64,000 nucleotides of DNA from Marinobacter salarius (GTDB taxonomy: Bacteria; Pseudomonadota; Gammaproteobacteria; Pseudomonadales; Oleiphilaceae), in NCBI GenBank assembly GCA_000831005.1, contig CP007152.1, forward strand, positions 496,001 to 560,000, given 5' to 3'. Positions 36,217 to 46,302 of this stretch are shown here, piece after piece. Positions within the stretch are counted from its first letter, which is position 1, and each line of letters begins with the position of its first letter. Both the position numbers and the translations under genes were made by a program. The notes below the pieces were generated by a model that saw only the letters and a list, made by a program, of their open reading frames with translations, was not told where the DNA came from and searched no databases.

Positions 36217-39044
36217 TACAGTGTCTCCAGGGCGTCGCGCACTTCGGCTGCGGTGGCCTTGCCCAGCGCCAGTTTCGCCTGTTCACGGGCGTGTTCGCGG
36301 CTAAGCCCGCGGATACAGGCTTTGACTAGTGGCACTCGCCGGCTGGTCACCGACAGCTCGTCCACATCCAGACCCAGCAGTACCGGAATAGCCTGTGGGT
36401 CGGAGGCCAGCTCGCCACAGATACCCACCCAGCGTTGGTGAGCATGGGCGGCTTCGACGGTCATGCGGATCAGTTGCAGTACCGAGGGGTGCAACCCGTC
36501 GGACTCGGCCGAAAGCTGGCCGTGGCCACGGTCGATAGCCAGGGTGTACTGGGTGAGGTCATTGGTGCCTACCGAGAAGAAATCCACTTCCGGTGCCAGG
36601 GTGTGGGCCAACAGGGCACAGGAGGGCACTTCAATCATCACGCCCACCTGCAGGCCCTGGCAGGGAATCTCGGCGCGGACCCGTTCGACGATGGCCTTGG
36701 CCGCGCGAAGCTCTTCCAGGTCCTTGACCATGGGAAACATGATTCGCAGTGGGCGGTTGTCGGCAGCCGTCAGCAGCGCGCGCACCTGGGTTTCGAGGAT
36801 TTCCGGTCGCGTCAGTGACAGGCGAATACCGCGCAGCCCAAGGAAGGGGTTGTCCTCGTGGGGAAGGGGCCAGTAATCCAGGGGCTTGTCACCACCCACA
36901 TCGAGGGTGCGTGCGACCAGTGGCAGGCCGTTGAGGGCGTCGAAGGCATGGCGATATTCCTTCACCTGGGTGTCCAGGTCAGGCGCGTCCGGATGCTCCA
37001 TAAAAACGAATTCGGTGCGCAGCAGGCCAATGCCATCGGCGCCCCGGTCGACAGCATCCGGGGTGTGGGCGGTGTTGCCAAGGTTGGCGCATACGTCGAT
37101 GGTGTGGCCATCGGTGGTGGTGGCTGGCTCGTTCCGGCACTCGTGGGCGTCCGCCTGCAGGCGGGTGAGTTGGTCCAGGCGACGGTCAATGCGGTCGCGG
37201 CGCTCGGCGCTGGGATTGGGCACCAGGCAGCCGCGTTCGCCGTCGACCACCAGGTCCGTTCCGTTGCTGATGGTCAGGATACGGTCACCAGCCCCGACCA
37301 CGGCTGGGAGCCCCAGCGCCCGAGCCAAGATGGCGCTGTGGGATGTGGCGCCACCACGGGCCGTGATCAGGCCGCGAACGCGTTGGGTGTCCAGCCTTGC
37401 CACATCGGAAGGGCCCAGGTCGTCCGCCACCAGTACATAGGGTTCGTCCGGCGGTGTCGGCATGGCCACCCCGCAGAGGTTGGCCAGCACGCGCCGGCCA
37501 ACATCCCGCAAATCTGCCGCCCGTTCTGCCAGAAGCCGGTCTGCCAGTGCTTCCTGGGCACGCGCGGCGGTATCAATGGCGAGCCACCAGCCGGCTTCGG
37601 CGGACGCGCCTTCGTTGATGGCTTCCAGGGCGGCCTGGTAGAGATCGTCATCCTGGAGCATTTCCACATGCACCGACAGAATCGGTGCTGCCTCACCGCC
37701 TTCGGCCTGGCGAATCAGCGTGCGCAGTTGTCCGTCGGCTTCGTCGATGGCCCGGCCCAGTCGGCTGGTCTGTTCACCGGCATCGCTGGCGGTGGCGGGG
37801 TAGTCCAATGTCGGCTGGCGCATGACGAAGGCGGGTGCCAGAGCCAGGCCCGGTGAGGCGGCGACCGCTTTCAGGGGTTCGTCATCGGTCAGAGGTTCGG
37901 GTTCCGGCTCGGCAGGCGCCGGCTGGCTCTGTTGTTGTCGAAGCGGGGAGACGGTTTCTCCGAGCCCGTCATTGATGGCCTGGCAAACGGCTTCTACCGC
38001 CTGTTCCGCATCGTCGCCGGTTGCGGATATGATCAGGGTTTGCCCCCTGCGGGCACCGAGGCCGATGATCCGGGTGAGACTGGTCGCCGATACCGAATTG
38101 CCATCGCCGTCCTCCAGGCGGATGCGAATGTCTGCCTTGTGCTGACGGGCTTCCTGTACCAGTTGTTTGGCGGGCCGGGCGTGTAGGCCATGGGTATTCA
38201 GCAGGCGCACCCGGTCGCTGACCGCATTGGCCTGCTCACCGGAAAGCCGGGAAAGTACAGCATCCACGGACTGGCTTTCCAGGGGGATGTTCTGGGCCAG
38301 GAAATTATCGATACGCTCCAGCAATTCGCGGCAGTCGTCGCCAGGGCCCGCCAGGCAGAAAACGCCAGCGAGGTCGTCGCGGGGTTCTTTGGGGGTTGCC
38401 AGTGCCAGCGCAGGTCGGATACTGCCAACGCTGTGGTGAACCAGCCAAAACCCCTGGCCCAGACCGACGGGCGGCTGGCTGACAATTTCCTTCATAAAGC
38501 TGGCGTCGACACAGCCCAGCCCCTGCAGCCTGGCCGCAGCGCTGATGGCCAGTTCGCTGGTGGCCCGGGTGTTAACGCCCAGGCACAGGGTTTGAGCGTC
38601 GCATTTTGGCACCACTGGCTCCTTTGACAATAGGGATACCAGCGCCTCGGTGTCATCGGCCTCGGCCAGTTTCTGCGACAGGCCGGGTTTGTCCAGTACG
38701 CGGGTCAGGTGGCGCAGGATATCCAGATGCTCATCCGACTGGGCCGCAATGGCGACCAACACATACACAGTGGCGTTGTCATGCCAGGTAACGCCGCCGG
38801 GAAACTGCAACACCCGGATGCCGGTGCTGGTAACGGCGTCGCGGCTTTCCGGTGTGCCGTGGGGGATGGCAATGCCGTTACCAAGGACGGTGGAGGACTG
38901 TTGCTCCCTGGCCAGCATGCCCGCGTGGTAGTCGGGAGTGGTCCGGCCTGCATCCTGCAGTTCCTGGCTGGCCTGGTTCAGGGCATCCTGCCAGTCGGTT
39001 GCAGTGCAGCCCAGGCGGATATCATTGGCTGTTAGCGTCAGCAT
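36216..39044 (-). CDS. fruB: Fused PTS EIIA-fructose/HPr/EI protein FruB
   Basis: Multidomain phosphoryl-transfer protein delivering PEP phosphate to FruA; 942 aa. Order: EIIA-Fru (about 1-150, phosphohistidine His62 in GNGIAIPHGTPES), a second small M-like segment, HPr (about 280-370, His in LLNTHGLHARPAKQLVQEA), then enzyme I (about 400-942) with RGGATSHSAILARALGLPAVVG, LRTEFVFMEHPD, FFSVGTNDLTQYTLAIDRG and VGICGELASDPQ. I chose ATG 39044 (MLTLTANDIRL) with a GAGG-type ribosome site; an upstream in-frame ATG at 39149 lies within the operator region. The stop overlaps fruK's start by one base. With a self-contained EI, this PTS can work alone. Confidence 0.95.
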   Translation of the reverse strand: MLTLTANDIRLGCTATDWQDALNQASQELQDAGRTTPDYHAGMLAREQQSSTVLGNGIAIPHGTPESRDAVTSTGIRVLQFPGGVTWHDNATVYVLVAIAAQSDEHLDILRHLTRVLDKPGLSQKLAEADDTEALVSLLSKEPVVPKCDAQTLCLGVNTRATSELAISAAARLQGLGCVDASFMKEIVSQPPVGLGQGFWLVHHSVGSIRPALALATPKEPRDDLAGVFCLAGPGDDCRELLERIDNFLAQNIPLESQSVDAVLSRLSGEQANAVSDRVRLLNTHGLHARPAKQLVQEARQHKADIRIRLEDGDGNSVSATSLTRIIGLGARRGQTLIISATGDDAEQAVEAVCQAINDGLGETVSPLRQQQSQPAPAEPEPEPLTDDEPLKAVAASPGLALAPAFVMRQPTLDYPATASDAGEQTSRLGRAIDEADGQLRTLIRQAEGGEAAPILSVHVEMLQDDDLYQAALEAINEGASAEAGWWLAIDTAARAQEALADRLLAERAADLRDVGRRVLANLCGVAMPTPPDEPYVLVADDLGPSDVARLDTQRVRGLITARGGATSHSAILARALGLPAVVGAGDRILTISNGTDLVVDGERGCLVPNPSAERRDRIDRRLDQLTRLQADAHECRNEPATTTDGHTIDVCANLGNTAHTPDAVDRGADGIGLLRTEFVFMEHPDAPDLDTQVKEYRHAFDALNGLPLVARTLDVGGDKPLDYWPLPHEDNPFLGLRGIRLSLTRPEILETQVRALLTAADNRPLRIMFPMVKDLEELRAAKAIVERVRAEIPCQGLQVGVMIEVPSCALLAHTLAPEVDFFSVGTNDLTQYTLAIDRGHGQLSAESDGLHPSVLQLIRMTVEAAHAHQRWVGICGELASDPQAIPVLLGLDVDELSVTSRRVPLVKACIRGLSREHAREQAKLALGKATAAEVRDALETL

Positions 39045-39089
39045 GTGGGGAGCCTCGCCTTGTTGTTGTGAATACCAGTAAAATCTGGG

Positions 39090-39109
39090 TTGCTGAATCG
39101 TGTCAGCAA
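39090..39109. promoter_or_regulatory. FruR/Cra-type operator in the divergent fruB/fruR gap
   Basis: TTGCTGA-ATCGTG-TCAGCAA: a palindrome with seven perfect paired bases per arm, close to the Cra/FruR consensus GCTGAAACGTTTCAGC. It lies 45 bp upstream of fruB and about 70 bp upstream of fruR, so one site may control both. Confidence 0.8.
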
Positions 39110-39178
39110 ACATAGAATGAATCATGAAACAGATATGATCAGAAATCAAGCAATCTGTGCCCAGGAGGACTCGGCCCC

Positions 39179-40162
39179 ATGACCCTTGCAGAACTTGCCC
39201 GCCTGGCGGGGGTGTCCCGCACCACCGCCAGCTACGTGATCAATGGCCAGGGGCCGGCCCGCCGGATCAAGCCGGCGACTATCGAAAAGGTGATGGCGGT
39301 TGCGCGGGACAACCACTTCCAGATAGACCCGCAAGCCGCGTCGCTGCGTGGTGGGGCCAGCCGCACCCTGGGGTTTATCCTGCCGGACCTGGAGAACGCC
39401 AGTTACGCCCGCCTGGCCAAATTGCTGGAGCAGGGTGCCCGTGCCCGGGGCTATCAATTGCTGATTGCCGGCTCCGGGGATGACCCGGATACCGAGCGCG
39501 AGCTGGCACGTTCTCTCAAGGCAAGGCGATGCGATGCCCTGATCGTTGCGAGTGCCCTGCCACCGAATGACCCCTTCTACCAAGAGTTGCAGGAGGAAGA
39601 CCTGCCGGTGATCGCGGTGGACCGATCGCAATCACCGGGTGTGATCAGTTGCGTGGTCAGCGACAATCGCAAGGGCGCAGCCACACTGGCCCGTTCAGTG
39701 CTGGAGCCGGGCACCGGGTCGGTGGTCTGGCTTGATGCGGTGCCGGCGCTGGCGATGACACGGGAGCGCCGCGAGGGCTTTGAGGAGGTGGCTCGGAGTC
39801 GTAGTGGACAATGGGCGGTCTACAGTGGTGAACACTATGACCGAGCCTCCGGCGCCCGACTGATGCAGCAGGTGCTGGCGGATCAGGGGCTTCCGGATGC
39901 GTTGATTACCGCCTCGTACACCCTCTTGCAAGGGGTGCTCGACGTGCTGCTGGAGCAGCCGGGAGGCTTGCCGCAGTCTCTCAGAATGGCTACCTTCGGA
40001 GATGACCGGCTGCTGGATTTCCTGCCGGTCAAGGTTCACTCGTTACCCCAAAAACACGAAGCCATTGCCGAGGCAACGCTGGACCGGGCGCTGGCTGCCA
40101 TCGCAGGTCACGGCGAGCCGGAAACCGTTATTATCAACCGCTCGCTGAAGCGGCGACGCTGA
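39179..40162 (+). CDS. fruR: LacI-family fructose regulator FruR (Cra-like)
   Basis: 327 aa repressor of the fructose PTS operon. N-terminal helix-turn-helix LAELARLAGVSRTTASYVIN is followed by the hinge (KVMAVARDNHFQIDPQAASLRGG), typical of the Cra branch (QVDPVARSLR-like), and a sugar-binding core (TLGFILPDLENASYARLAKL). An AGGAGG ribosome site lies ten bases before the ATG. Divergent from fruB, with the shared palindromic operator at 39090-39109. Its inducer is expected to be fructose 1-phosphate (family knowledge). Confidence 0.92.
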   Translation: MTLAELARLAGVSRTTASYVINGQGPARRIKPATIEKVMAVARDNHFQIDPQAASLRGGASRTLGFILPDLENASYARLAKLLEQGARARGYQLLIAGSGDDPDTERELARSLKARRCDALIVASALPPNDPFYQELQEEDLPVIAVDRSQSPGVISCVVSDNRKGAATLARSVLEPGTGSVVWLDAVPALAMTRERREGFEEVARSRSGQWAVYSGEHYDRASGARLMQQVLADQGLPDALITASYTLLQGVLDVLLEQPGGLPQSLRMATFGDDRLLDFLPVKVHSLPQKHEAIAEATLDRALAAIAGHGEPETVIINRSLKRRR

Positions 40163-40183
40163 GGCAATGGCCGGGAGGTTTCC

Positions 40184-40734
40184 ATGGCACAGGTTGAACT
40201 GAACGGAAAAACTGTGGAATGCGTTCGTGGCGACATCACCCGCAGGATGATCTGGAAGCAGTCGTTAATGCCGCCAATGCCCAATTGATGTCCGGGGGCG
40301 GTGTCGCAGGCGCGCTCCATGCGGCGGCAGGGCCAGGGCTGGCTGAAGAGTGCCGGCCCATGGCACCGATCCGCCCGGGTGAGGCGGTGATTTCAGGGGC
40401 GCATAACCTGCCAAACCAGTACGTCGTCCACTGCCTGGGGCCCGTTTACGGTGTGGATGAACCTTCCGATCATTGGCTGGCGGAATGCTATCGCAATGCC
40501 CTTGAGTTGGCAGACAGTAAAGCAATTGAATCCATAGCGTTTCCCGCCATTTCGGCAGGGGCTTTCGGTTACCCGGTGGAAGGGGCTGCGGAGGTTGCCA
40601 TGGCGACGGTCAGTCAGGTATTGCCGCGTCTGGGAAGGGTTAGGTATGTGCGCTTCGTGCTTTTCAGCGCAGCGGACGAGGCGGTTTTTTCCCGCGCCAT
40701 GGGGGCGGCTTTCGCCAAGGCTGGTGAGGCTTAG
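40184..40734 (+). CDS. Macro domain (ADP-ribose) hydrolase-like protein (one frameshift)
   Basis: Macro-domain protein of 183 aa after repair. From ATG 40184 it reads MAQVELNGKTVECVRGDIT; one missing base at about 40242 (CGC-C-AG) leads into QDDLEAVVNAANAQLMSGGGVAGALHAAAG, the ADP-ribose-binding signature NAAN and GGGVAGA. Later GAHNLPNQYVVHCLGPVYG and FPAISAGAFGYPVE are the second half of the pocket. Likely substrates are O-acetyl-ADP-ribose or ADP-ribosylated protein. GGGAGG lies before the ATG, 22 bp downstream of fruR. It converges on chaN with overlapping stops. Confidence 0.88.
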
Positions 40735-41782
40735 TCGCAGGTTGTTTCTGGCACCTTCCGGAATGCATCCATCATCGATTCGTGTCCCCGTGCTTCGTCC
40801 CGGTACTCCGGGGGCAGCGGTAGCAGGAAATAGAGATAGTCGCCCTTGTTTTGGTTACCGGTGAGCGGTAGTTCGTCGCCGTCGGGCTGCGCTTCCATAA
40901 AAACCGGGCTTATAACCGCTACAGACAGCTCGGGGTTTCGCTGCAAAAGGGCCTCTACCGTGCCCAGGCGCTCCTCGCTGTGAAAGGTGCCCGTCAGGTG
41001 AATGACCTGGTGCTCGGGGTGGCGTTCCCGTGCGGCCAGTATCCGGCTTGCCATGGTGTTGTCCCGCAGCAACTGGGCGTGATAAGTGTTCTGCAGTCGC
41101 TCATTGTCGGCGGTGCCATGCCGGCCGCCCATGGTGCCAAAGAATTTTTCCCGGTAGGCTGCGCTGCCTGCGAAGGGCGCGTCTGGGATGTGGCGTTTCC
41201 GAGCTGCGTTCAGGCCCGCCAGATACTCGGGCCCCTCGCGTCCCACGCAGCGAACGATATCACCCGGAGCGTTTGCGGCGATGACGGGCAGGCCCTGACG
41301 CCGGGCAAATTCCACCAATGGCCGGTAGGCGTATTTGTAGATAGGCCAGGCGCCGGCATCCTCGACCAGTTCCATTTCGCCTATGTCGCCGGCCAGGTAG
41401 CGGTCCAGCACCGGCTGCCGGTCCACCTCGAACTGTTCCATGGATAACACCTGTTCAGGGCGATGCTGGTACAGATGAGCTGCAGGCGGGATTGGAGCAG
41501 GTGAGCGCCCTGGTGGCCGTGATATTCGCCAATCATGACCACATCCTGTCCCGCAAGCCGCTCGGCCAGTTGCGGTATGGAAACCGCCGTGCCGGATACG
41601 GCCTCGACCACGGGGGCATGATAGTGGGTTTGTGGTGGCGCCGGTTCCGGTGTTGGTGCCAGCAGGGAGCAGCCCGTCATCAGCGGGATGACAGCAAGTG
41701 ACAATGTGATCGGCGCATGGGGCATGAAAAACCGGCCAGTCTTGCAGCCGCTCAGGGCCGCGTTGGAGAACTTGATAGACAT
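40731..41782 (-). CDS. chaN: ChaN-type haem-binding lipoprotein (one frameshift)
   Basis: Predicted outer-membrane lipoprotein of the ChaN/DUF399 family; characterised members bind cofacial haem. The N terminus has a hydrophobic signal and lipobox LMTGC (ITLSLAVIPLMTGCSLLAP). Blocks: DVVMIGEYHGHQGAHLLQSRLQ, SMEQFEVDRQPVLDRYLAG, LPVIAANAPGDIVR, ERHPEHQVIHLTGTFHSE. The frame breaks at about 41478; one base joins SRLQ to AHLYQHRPEQVLSMEQ. Starts 41782 and 41725 are both possible; the longer one supplies the positive n-region. About 350 aa. No haem-uptake genes are adjacent. Confidence 0.82.
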
Positions 41783-41914
41783 CTATACGATGCTGCGAAT
41801 TGCGTAGCCAGTCAATTGTTCATGAACGAGCGTGCTATAAGGCATCGCTCCGGTTTTATTCCATACGTTCTGCGCTATGCTACCGACATTCGCCATCTTG
41901 CCAGAAGGACGATC

Positions 41915-43858
41915 ATGATCCCCTTTCGTTTTGTTGACCGCGTGAAGTTCATCGTTGAGCGCCAACTCGTAAAAGGTGCGGGCTTTCAGTTGTTAGTGGT
42001 GGGTGTCTTTATAGGCATCATTTCGCTTGTTGGCGGGCTGCTGGTGATCCCTCTCGGAACGCCTTTTGAAGATGTCGGCGATGCCATCTGGTGGGCTTTT
42101 CTGCGGCTGACGGACCCGGGCTATCTCGGAGACGATGTGGGTAACTGGCAGCGGTTTGTGTCCACCATTCTCACCGTCAGCGGTTATGTGGTTTTCATGG
42201 GCACGCTGGTGGCGATCCTGACGCGCTGGTTGATCGCCAAGATGACCGACCTGGAGCGGGGGCTAACCCCGGTTACGCTGAGAAATCACATCGTAGTTCT
42301 GGGGTGGACCAGCCAGACCTTGCCGCTGCTGGGCGAGTTGCTGGGGTCATCAGGCGCATGCGCCGTTTCCTGGAAAAGCGTGAAACCAACCGCTTGCGCC
42401 TGGTGGTGCTGTCCGAGCATGCCTCGGCGGCCCAGGTGCATGAGTTGCGCGACGAGCCCGGTATCGGGCGCAAGTCTCGCCAGATCATCCTCCGTGCCGG
42501 CGCTGCCATTCAGCCGGATGCCTTGCAGAGGGTAGCCTGCCTGGATGCCGCGGCTGTCATAGTGCCCAGTGCCTCCCATCAGGCGGGCAGCCTGGTGACA
42601 TCGGACGTGGAGACCGTGAAGGCGTTGCTGTCCATTGCTGCTCAGGCACGACACCTGGGGGCATCACTGCCCTTTGTCATTGCCGAGATACAGGATGTGC
42701 GCAAGCTCCCGGTGATTGAGCGTGCCTATCCCGGAGAGGTGGAGGTGGTTGCCGGCGATGCCACCATAAGCCGGCTAATGGTGCAGAACATCCTCCATCC
42801 GGGGTTGTCGGAAATTTACAACGAACTTCTGACCGCCGGTGAGGGTTGTGAAATCTACATCCGGGGTGGCGATGCCTGGCGGGACTGTCCCTCGGAGAAT
42901 TGGCCTCTCTGCGGCCCCAGGCAATTGTGCTGGGTATTCTGAAGCGGTCGGGCAAGGCCTGGATGGTGAGGATGCCGGCGTCGTCAGACACGGTGATTGA
43001 GGCCGGGGACCGGGTTGTCATGATGGCCAGGGACTACACCGAAACCGAGTCGGATTCGAAGGTGCCGCCGCTGCCGGTTATCACTCGAGGTGAACCCGCA
43101 AGCCGGGCTGTCTCGCTTTCAGGCGGGGTTCACCGGATTCTTGTGCTGGGATGGAATCGCCGGGTGCCAAGCCTGATCGATGAGTTTTCCAGCTACAGCC
43201 AACGGCGGTTCGAGGTGGATCTCGTTTCGGTAGTGCCTGCCAAGGAGCGGGAACAGGAAATTGACCGTTACCTGGGGGGGCAGCGGGACGTGATCTGCCG
43301 CCATATCGAAGCGGATTACATGGTGGAAGGCGAGTTGAGGCGGGTTGGGCCGCTCAACTATGACTCCATTATGTTGTTGAGCAGTGATCGTCTGGCGTCC
43401 GGCGAGGAAGCTGACGCCCGTGCCATGGTAGGTTACCTGCAACTGGAAGACCTGTTGAGTGAGGGTGATAGCGCCCGCAACTGATCATGGAACTGAGCGA
43501 CCCGGACAATCGAAATCTGTTAATGGGCCACCAGAGTGAAATGCTGATCAGCCCAATGATCATCAGTCACGTGCTTGCTCAGGTCGCCCTGCGGCGGGAG
43601 CTGAGGGTGGTGCTGGATGAGCTGTTTACGGTGGGCGGTGCTGAGGTGCAGTTCCGGGGTCCCCAGGACTATCCTTTGCCTGCCAGCGCGGATTTTCAGG
43701 TACTGGAGAAAACGGTCGCTGCGGAAGGAGAAGTGGCGCTGGGCATATGGCGCGCGCAGCCCGACTCGTTGGGGCGGCATCTGGCGCTGAGCCCGCCACG
43801 GGACGAGTATCTTGACCTGAATAGCGCTGATCGGCTCGTTGTTCTTTGCAATGCGTGA
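41915..43858 (+). CDS. CASTOR/POLLUX-like ion channel, NAD-binding regulatory domains (three frameshifts)
   Basis: About 648 aa after repair. An N-terminal membrane part (FQLLVVGVFIGIISLVGGLLVI, then a pore-like WWAFLRLTDPGYLGDD and a further helix ending WLIAKMTDLERG) is followed by two RCK/TrkA-N-like NAD-binding domains (HIVVLGWTSQTLPLLGELL and RILVLGWNRRVPSLIDEF). Breaks at about 42347, 42885 and 43473 are each restored by one base. This layout matches the CASTOR/POLLUX/SYM8 potassium- or calcium-permeable channel family. Bacterial roles are poorly known. Confidence 0.82.
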
Positions 43859-43996
43859 GGGAAGATGTCTTCATTCATACAAAAAATGCCGAATATAGAT
43901 AATATAAATTTCAATTATAAAATCAAAGCCACTAAAGTAACCCTCAATGTCAGCGGTCTGGTTATTTTTTGAACGGACGCTGGCTCGCTGAAGTCG

Positions 43997-44015
43997 CTTT
44001 TATGCTTCATAAAAG
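43997..44015 (+). promoter_or_regulatory. Perfect hairpin in the aceA 5' region
   Basis: CTTTTATG (43997-44004) and CATAAAAG (44008-44015) form an eight-pair inverted repeat with a CTT loop, 33 bp upstream of the aceA ATG. It may be an operator or a 5' UTR hairpin. The AT-rich stretch at 43880-43925 upstream probably contains the promoter. Confidence 0.4.
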
Positions 44016-44048
44016 AGCACCTCAAACCTTAGAAACAGGACTGAGACC

Positions 44049-45637
44049 ATGCCATACGCAAAAGACGTTGACGCCATCGCTTCCCTGCTGAAGCAAAACC
44101 CGACCTGGAACGCCATCAAGCCCGAGCACGCGGCCCGCATGCGCGCACAGAACAAATTCAAGACTGGTCTGGACATCGCCAAGTTCACCGCGAAAATCAT
44201 GCGCGAAGACATGGCGAACTACGACAAGGACACGGCTCAGTACACCCAGTCCCTGGGTTGCTGGCATGGCTTCATCGGTCAGCAGAAGCTGCTGTCCATC
44301 AAGAAGCACTTCGGTACCACCAAGCGTCGTTACCTGTACCTGTCTGGCTGGATGGTTGCGGCCCTGCGCTCCGAGTTTGGCCCGCTGCCTGACCAGTCCA
44401 TGCACGAGAAGACCGCTGTATCTGGTCTGATCGAAGAACTGTACACCTTCCTGCGTCAGGCGGATGCCTGGGAACTGAACCACCTGTTCCGCGCCCTGGA
44501 AGAAGCTCAGAACGCTGGCGACAACGCCAAGGCTGACGAGCTGATCAAGCAGATCGACAATCACGAAACTCACGTTGTGCCGATCATCGCCGACATCGAC
44601 GCTGGTTTCGGTAACGCCGAAGCAACGTACCTGCTGGCCAAGCAGATGATCGAAGCAGGCGCTTGCTGTATCCAGATCGAGAACCAGGTGTCCGACGAGA
44701 AGCAGTGTGGCCACCAGGACGGCAAAGTGACCGTTCCTCACGCCGACTTCCTGTCCAAGATCAACGCTGTACGTCTGGCTTTCCTTGAACTGGGTGTGGA
44801 CGACGGTGTGATCGTTGCCCGTACTGACTCCCTGGGCGCTGGCCTGACCCAGAAGATCGCTGTGACTGAAGAGCCGGGCGACCTGGGCGACCAGTACAAC
44901 AGCTTCATCGACGGTGAAGTGATCGAGAAGGCTGAAGACATCAACAACGGCGACGTTGTGATCAAGCAGAAAGGTCAGCTGGTTCGTCCCAAGCGTCTGG
45001 CATCTGGCCTGTTCCAGTTCAAGCCTGGCACTGGCGAAGACCGTGTGGTTCTGGACTGTATCACCAGCCTGCAGAACGGTGCTGACCTGCTGTGGATCGA
45101 AACCGAGAAGCCCCACGTTGGCCAGATCGCTGCCATGGTTAACCGCATCAAAGAAGTGGTTCCCGATGCCAAGCTGGTTTACAACAACAGCCCGTCCTTC
45201 AACTGGACCCTGAACTTCCGTCAGCAGGTATTCGACGCGTGGAAAGAAGAAGGCAAGGACGTATCTGCCTACGAGCGCGCCGACCTGATGAATGCCAAGT
45301 ACGACGAAACCGACCTTGGCAAGCTGGCCGACGAGTGGACTGCCAACTTCCAGCGTGACGGGTCACGTGAAGCCGGCATCTTCCACCACCTGATCACTCT
45401 GCCGACTTACCACACGGCTGCTCTGTCTACCGACAACCTGGCCAAGGGCTACTTCGGTGACGAAGGCATGCTGGCCTACGTTGCAGGCGTTCAGCGTAAG
45501 GAAATCCGTCAGGGTATCGCGACTGTGAAGCACCAGGACATGGCCGGTTCCAACATCGGTGATGACCACAAAGAGTTCTTCGCGGGTGACGCAGCTCTGA
45601 AGCTGGCGGTAAAGACAACACCATGAACCAGTTCTAA
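44049..45637 (+). CDS. aceA: Isocitrate lyase (3' frameshift)
   Basis: First enzyme of the glyoxylate shunt: isocitrate to glyoxylate and succinate, needed for growth on acetate or fatty acids. It belongs to the longer bacterial subgroup, 529 aa. Blocks include IIADIDAGFGNAEATYLLAKQ, EKQCGHQDGKVTVPH (catalytic Cys) and YNNSPSFNWTLNF. Codon use is strongly biased (CTG, AAG, GAC, ACC), a sign of high expression. Near the end one base is missing at about 45601: ALKLAVKTTP should read ALKAGGKDNTMNQF with stop at 45635-45637. A terminator follows at 45691-45718. Confidence 0.95.
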
Positions 45638-45653
45638 ATAACGGTTCGGGTGT

Positions 45654-45676
45654 TGTTCCCGGGCTTGCCCGGGACC
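45654..45676. other. GC hairpin just after aceA
   Basis: TCCCGGGC and GCCCGGGA flank a TT tip, forming an eight-pair palindrome seventeen bases past the aceA stop. No U tract follows directly; it may stabilise the 3' end of the transcript or assist the terminator downstream. Confidence 0.4.
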
Positions 45677-45682
45677 TGCCAC

Positions 45683-45718
45683 AAAAAAAAGCCCTGCCGG
45701 GATTCCGGCAGGGCTTTT
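45683..45718. terminator. Bidirectional intrinsic terminator, aceA / thioesterase
   Basis: GCCCTGCCGG (45691-45700) pairs with CCGGCAGGGC (45705-45714) across GATT; eight A precede it and four T follow it, so it can stop transcription from both sides between convergent genes. Confidence 0.88.
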
Positions 45719-45767
45719 GTCGTTTAAGGGGGTAAGGAAGGGCCATGGGGATAGGGAGTGGAATTCC

Positions 45768-46261
45768 TTAGTGGCGTTCACTCAGCTTCTTGCGGGTTTC
45801 CAGGCGACCTTCCCGACGGATTTCGGCGTTGTTGAAGCGGCGTTTCTCGTCGTCGGTTTCCGGCTCTACCGCAGGCACGTCCACGGGATTGTCGTTCTCG
45901 TCCAGCGCCACGAAAGTGAAAAATGCGGAAAGGATATGTCGGGATTCTCCGGTGTAGCTGTTTTCCGCTTCCACCCGAGCTCCGATTTCCATGGATGACC
46001 CCCAGCTGCGGTTCAGGGCAAGGCTGAACAGCAGGGTATCGTTGCCCTTGGCGGGCGCGCGGAAGTGAATGGAGTCCACCGCTGCCGTGACGCAGACATG
46101 GCCGGAGTGTCGTTCCGCCACCACCAGGGCCAGACGGTCGCACTTGGCCATAATCATGCCCCCGAACACCGTCTGATGTGCGTTCATGTCATTGGGAAAA
46201 ACCTTGTAGACATGTTTGTCGATGGCAGAGGCCGCAACCGGCTGGTGGGTCTGGATGGCAT
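45768..46261 (-). CDS. Acyl-CoA thioesterase, hotdog fold (5' frameshift)
   Basis: Hotdog-fold acyl-CoA thioesterase. The core reads KVFPNDMNAHQTVFGGMIMAKCD, a hotdog signature with NAHQTVFGG replacing the usual DTNANGNIFGG, then VDSIHFRAPAKGNDTLLF and a charged C-terminal tail. The start is best at ATG 46261, which has a GGGAG site eight bases upstream; one missing base between 46261 and about 46230 then restores the frame, giving 164 aa. Without repair the frame runs into the M48 gene and mimics a fusion. Substrate chain length is not evident. Confidence 0.75.
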
Positions 46262-46302
46262 CGTGTGTGCTCCCTGTGATGAACGTATCGCTACTATACC
46301 GA

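Noticed and set aside
36858..37856. A 332-codon plus-strand frame inside fruB
   Set aside because: Antisense shadow of a well-conserved enzyme I region with no ribosome site.
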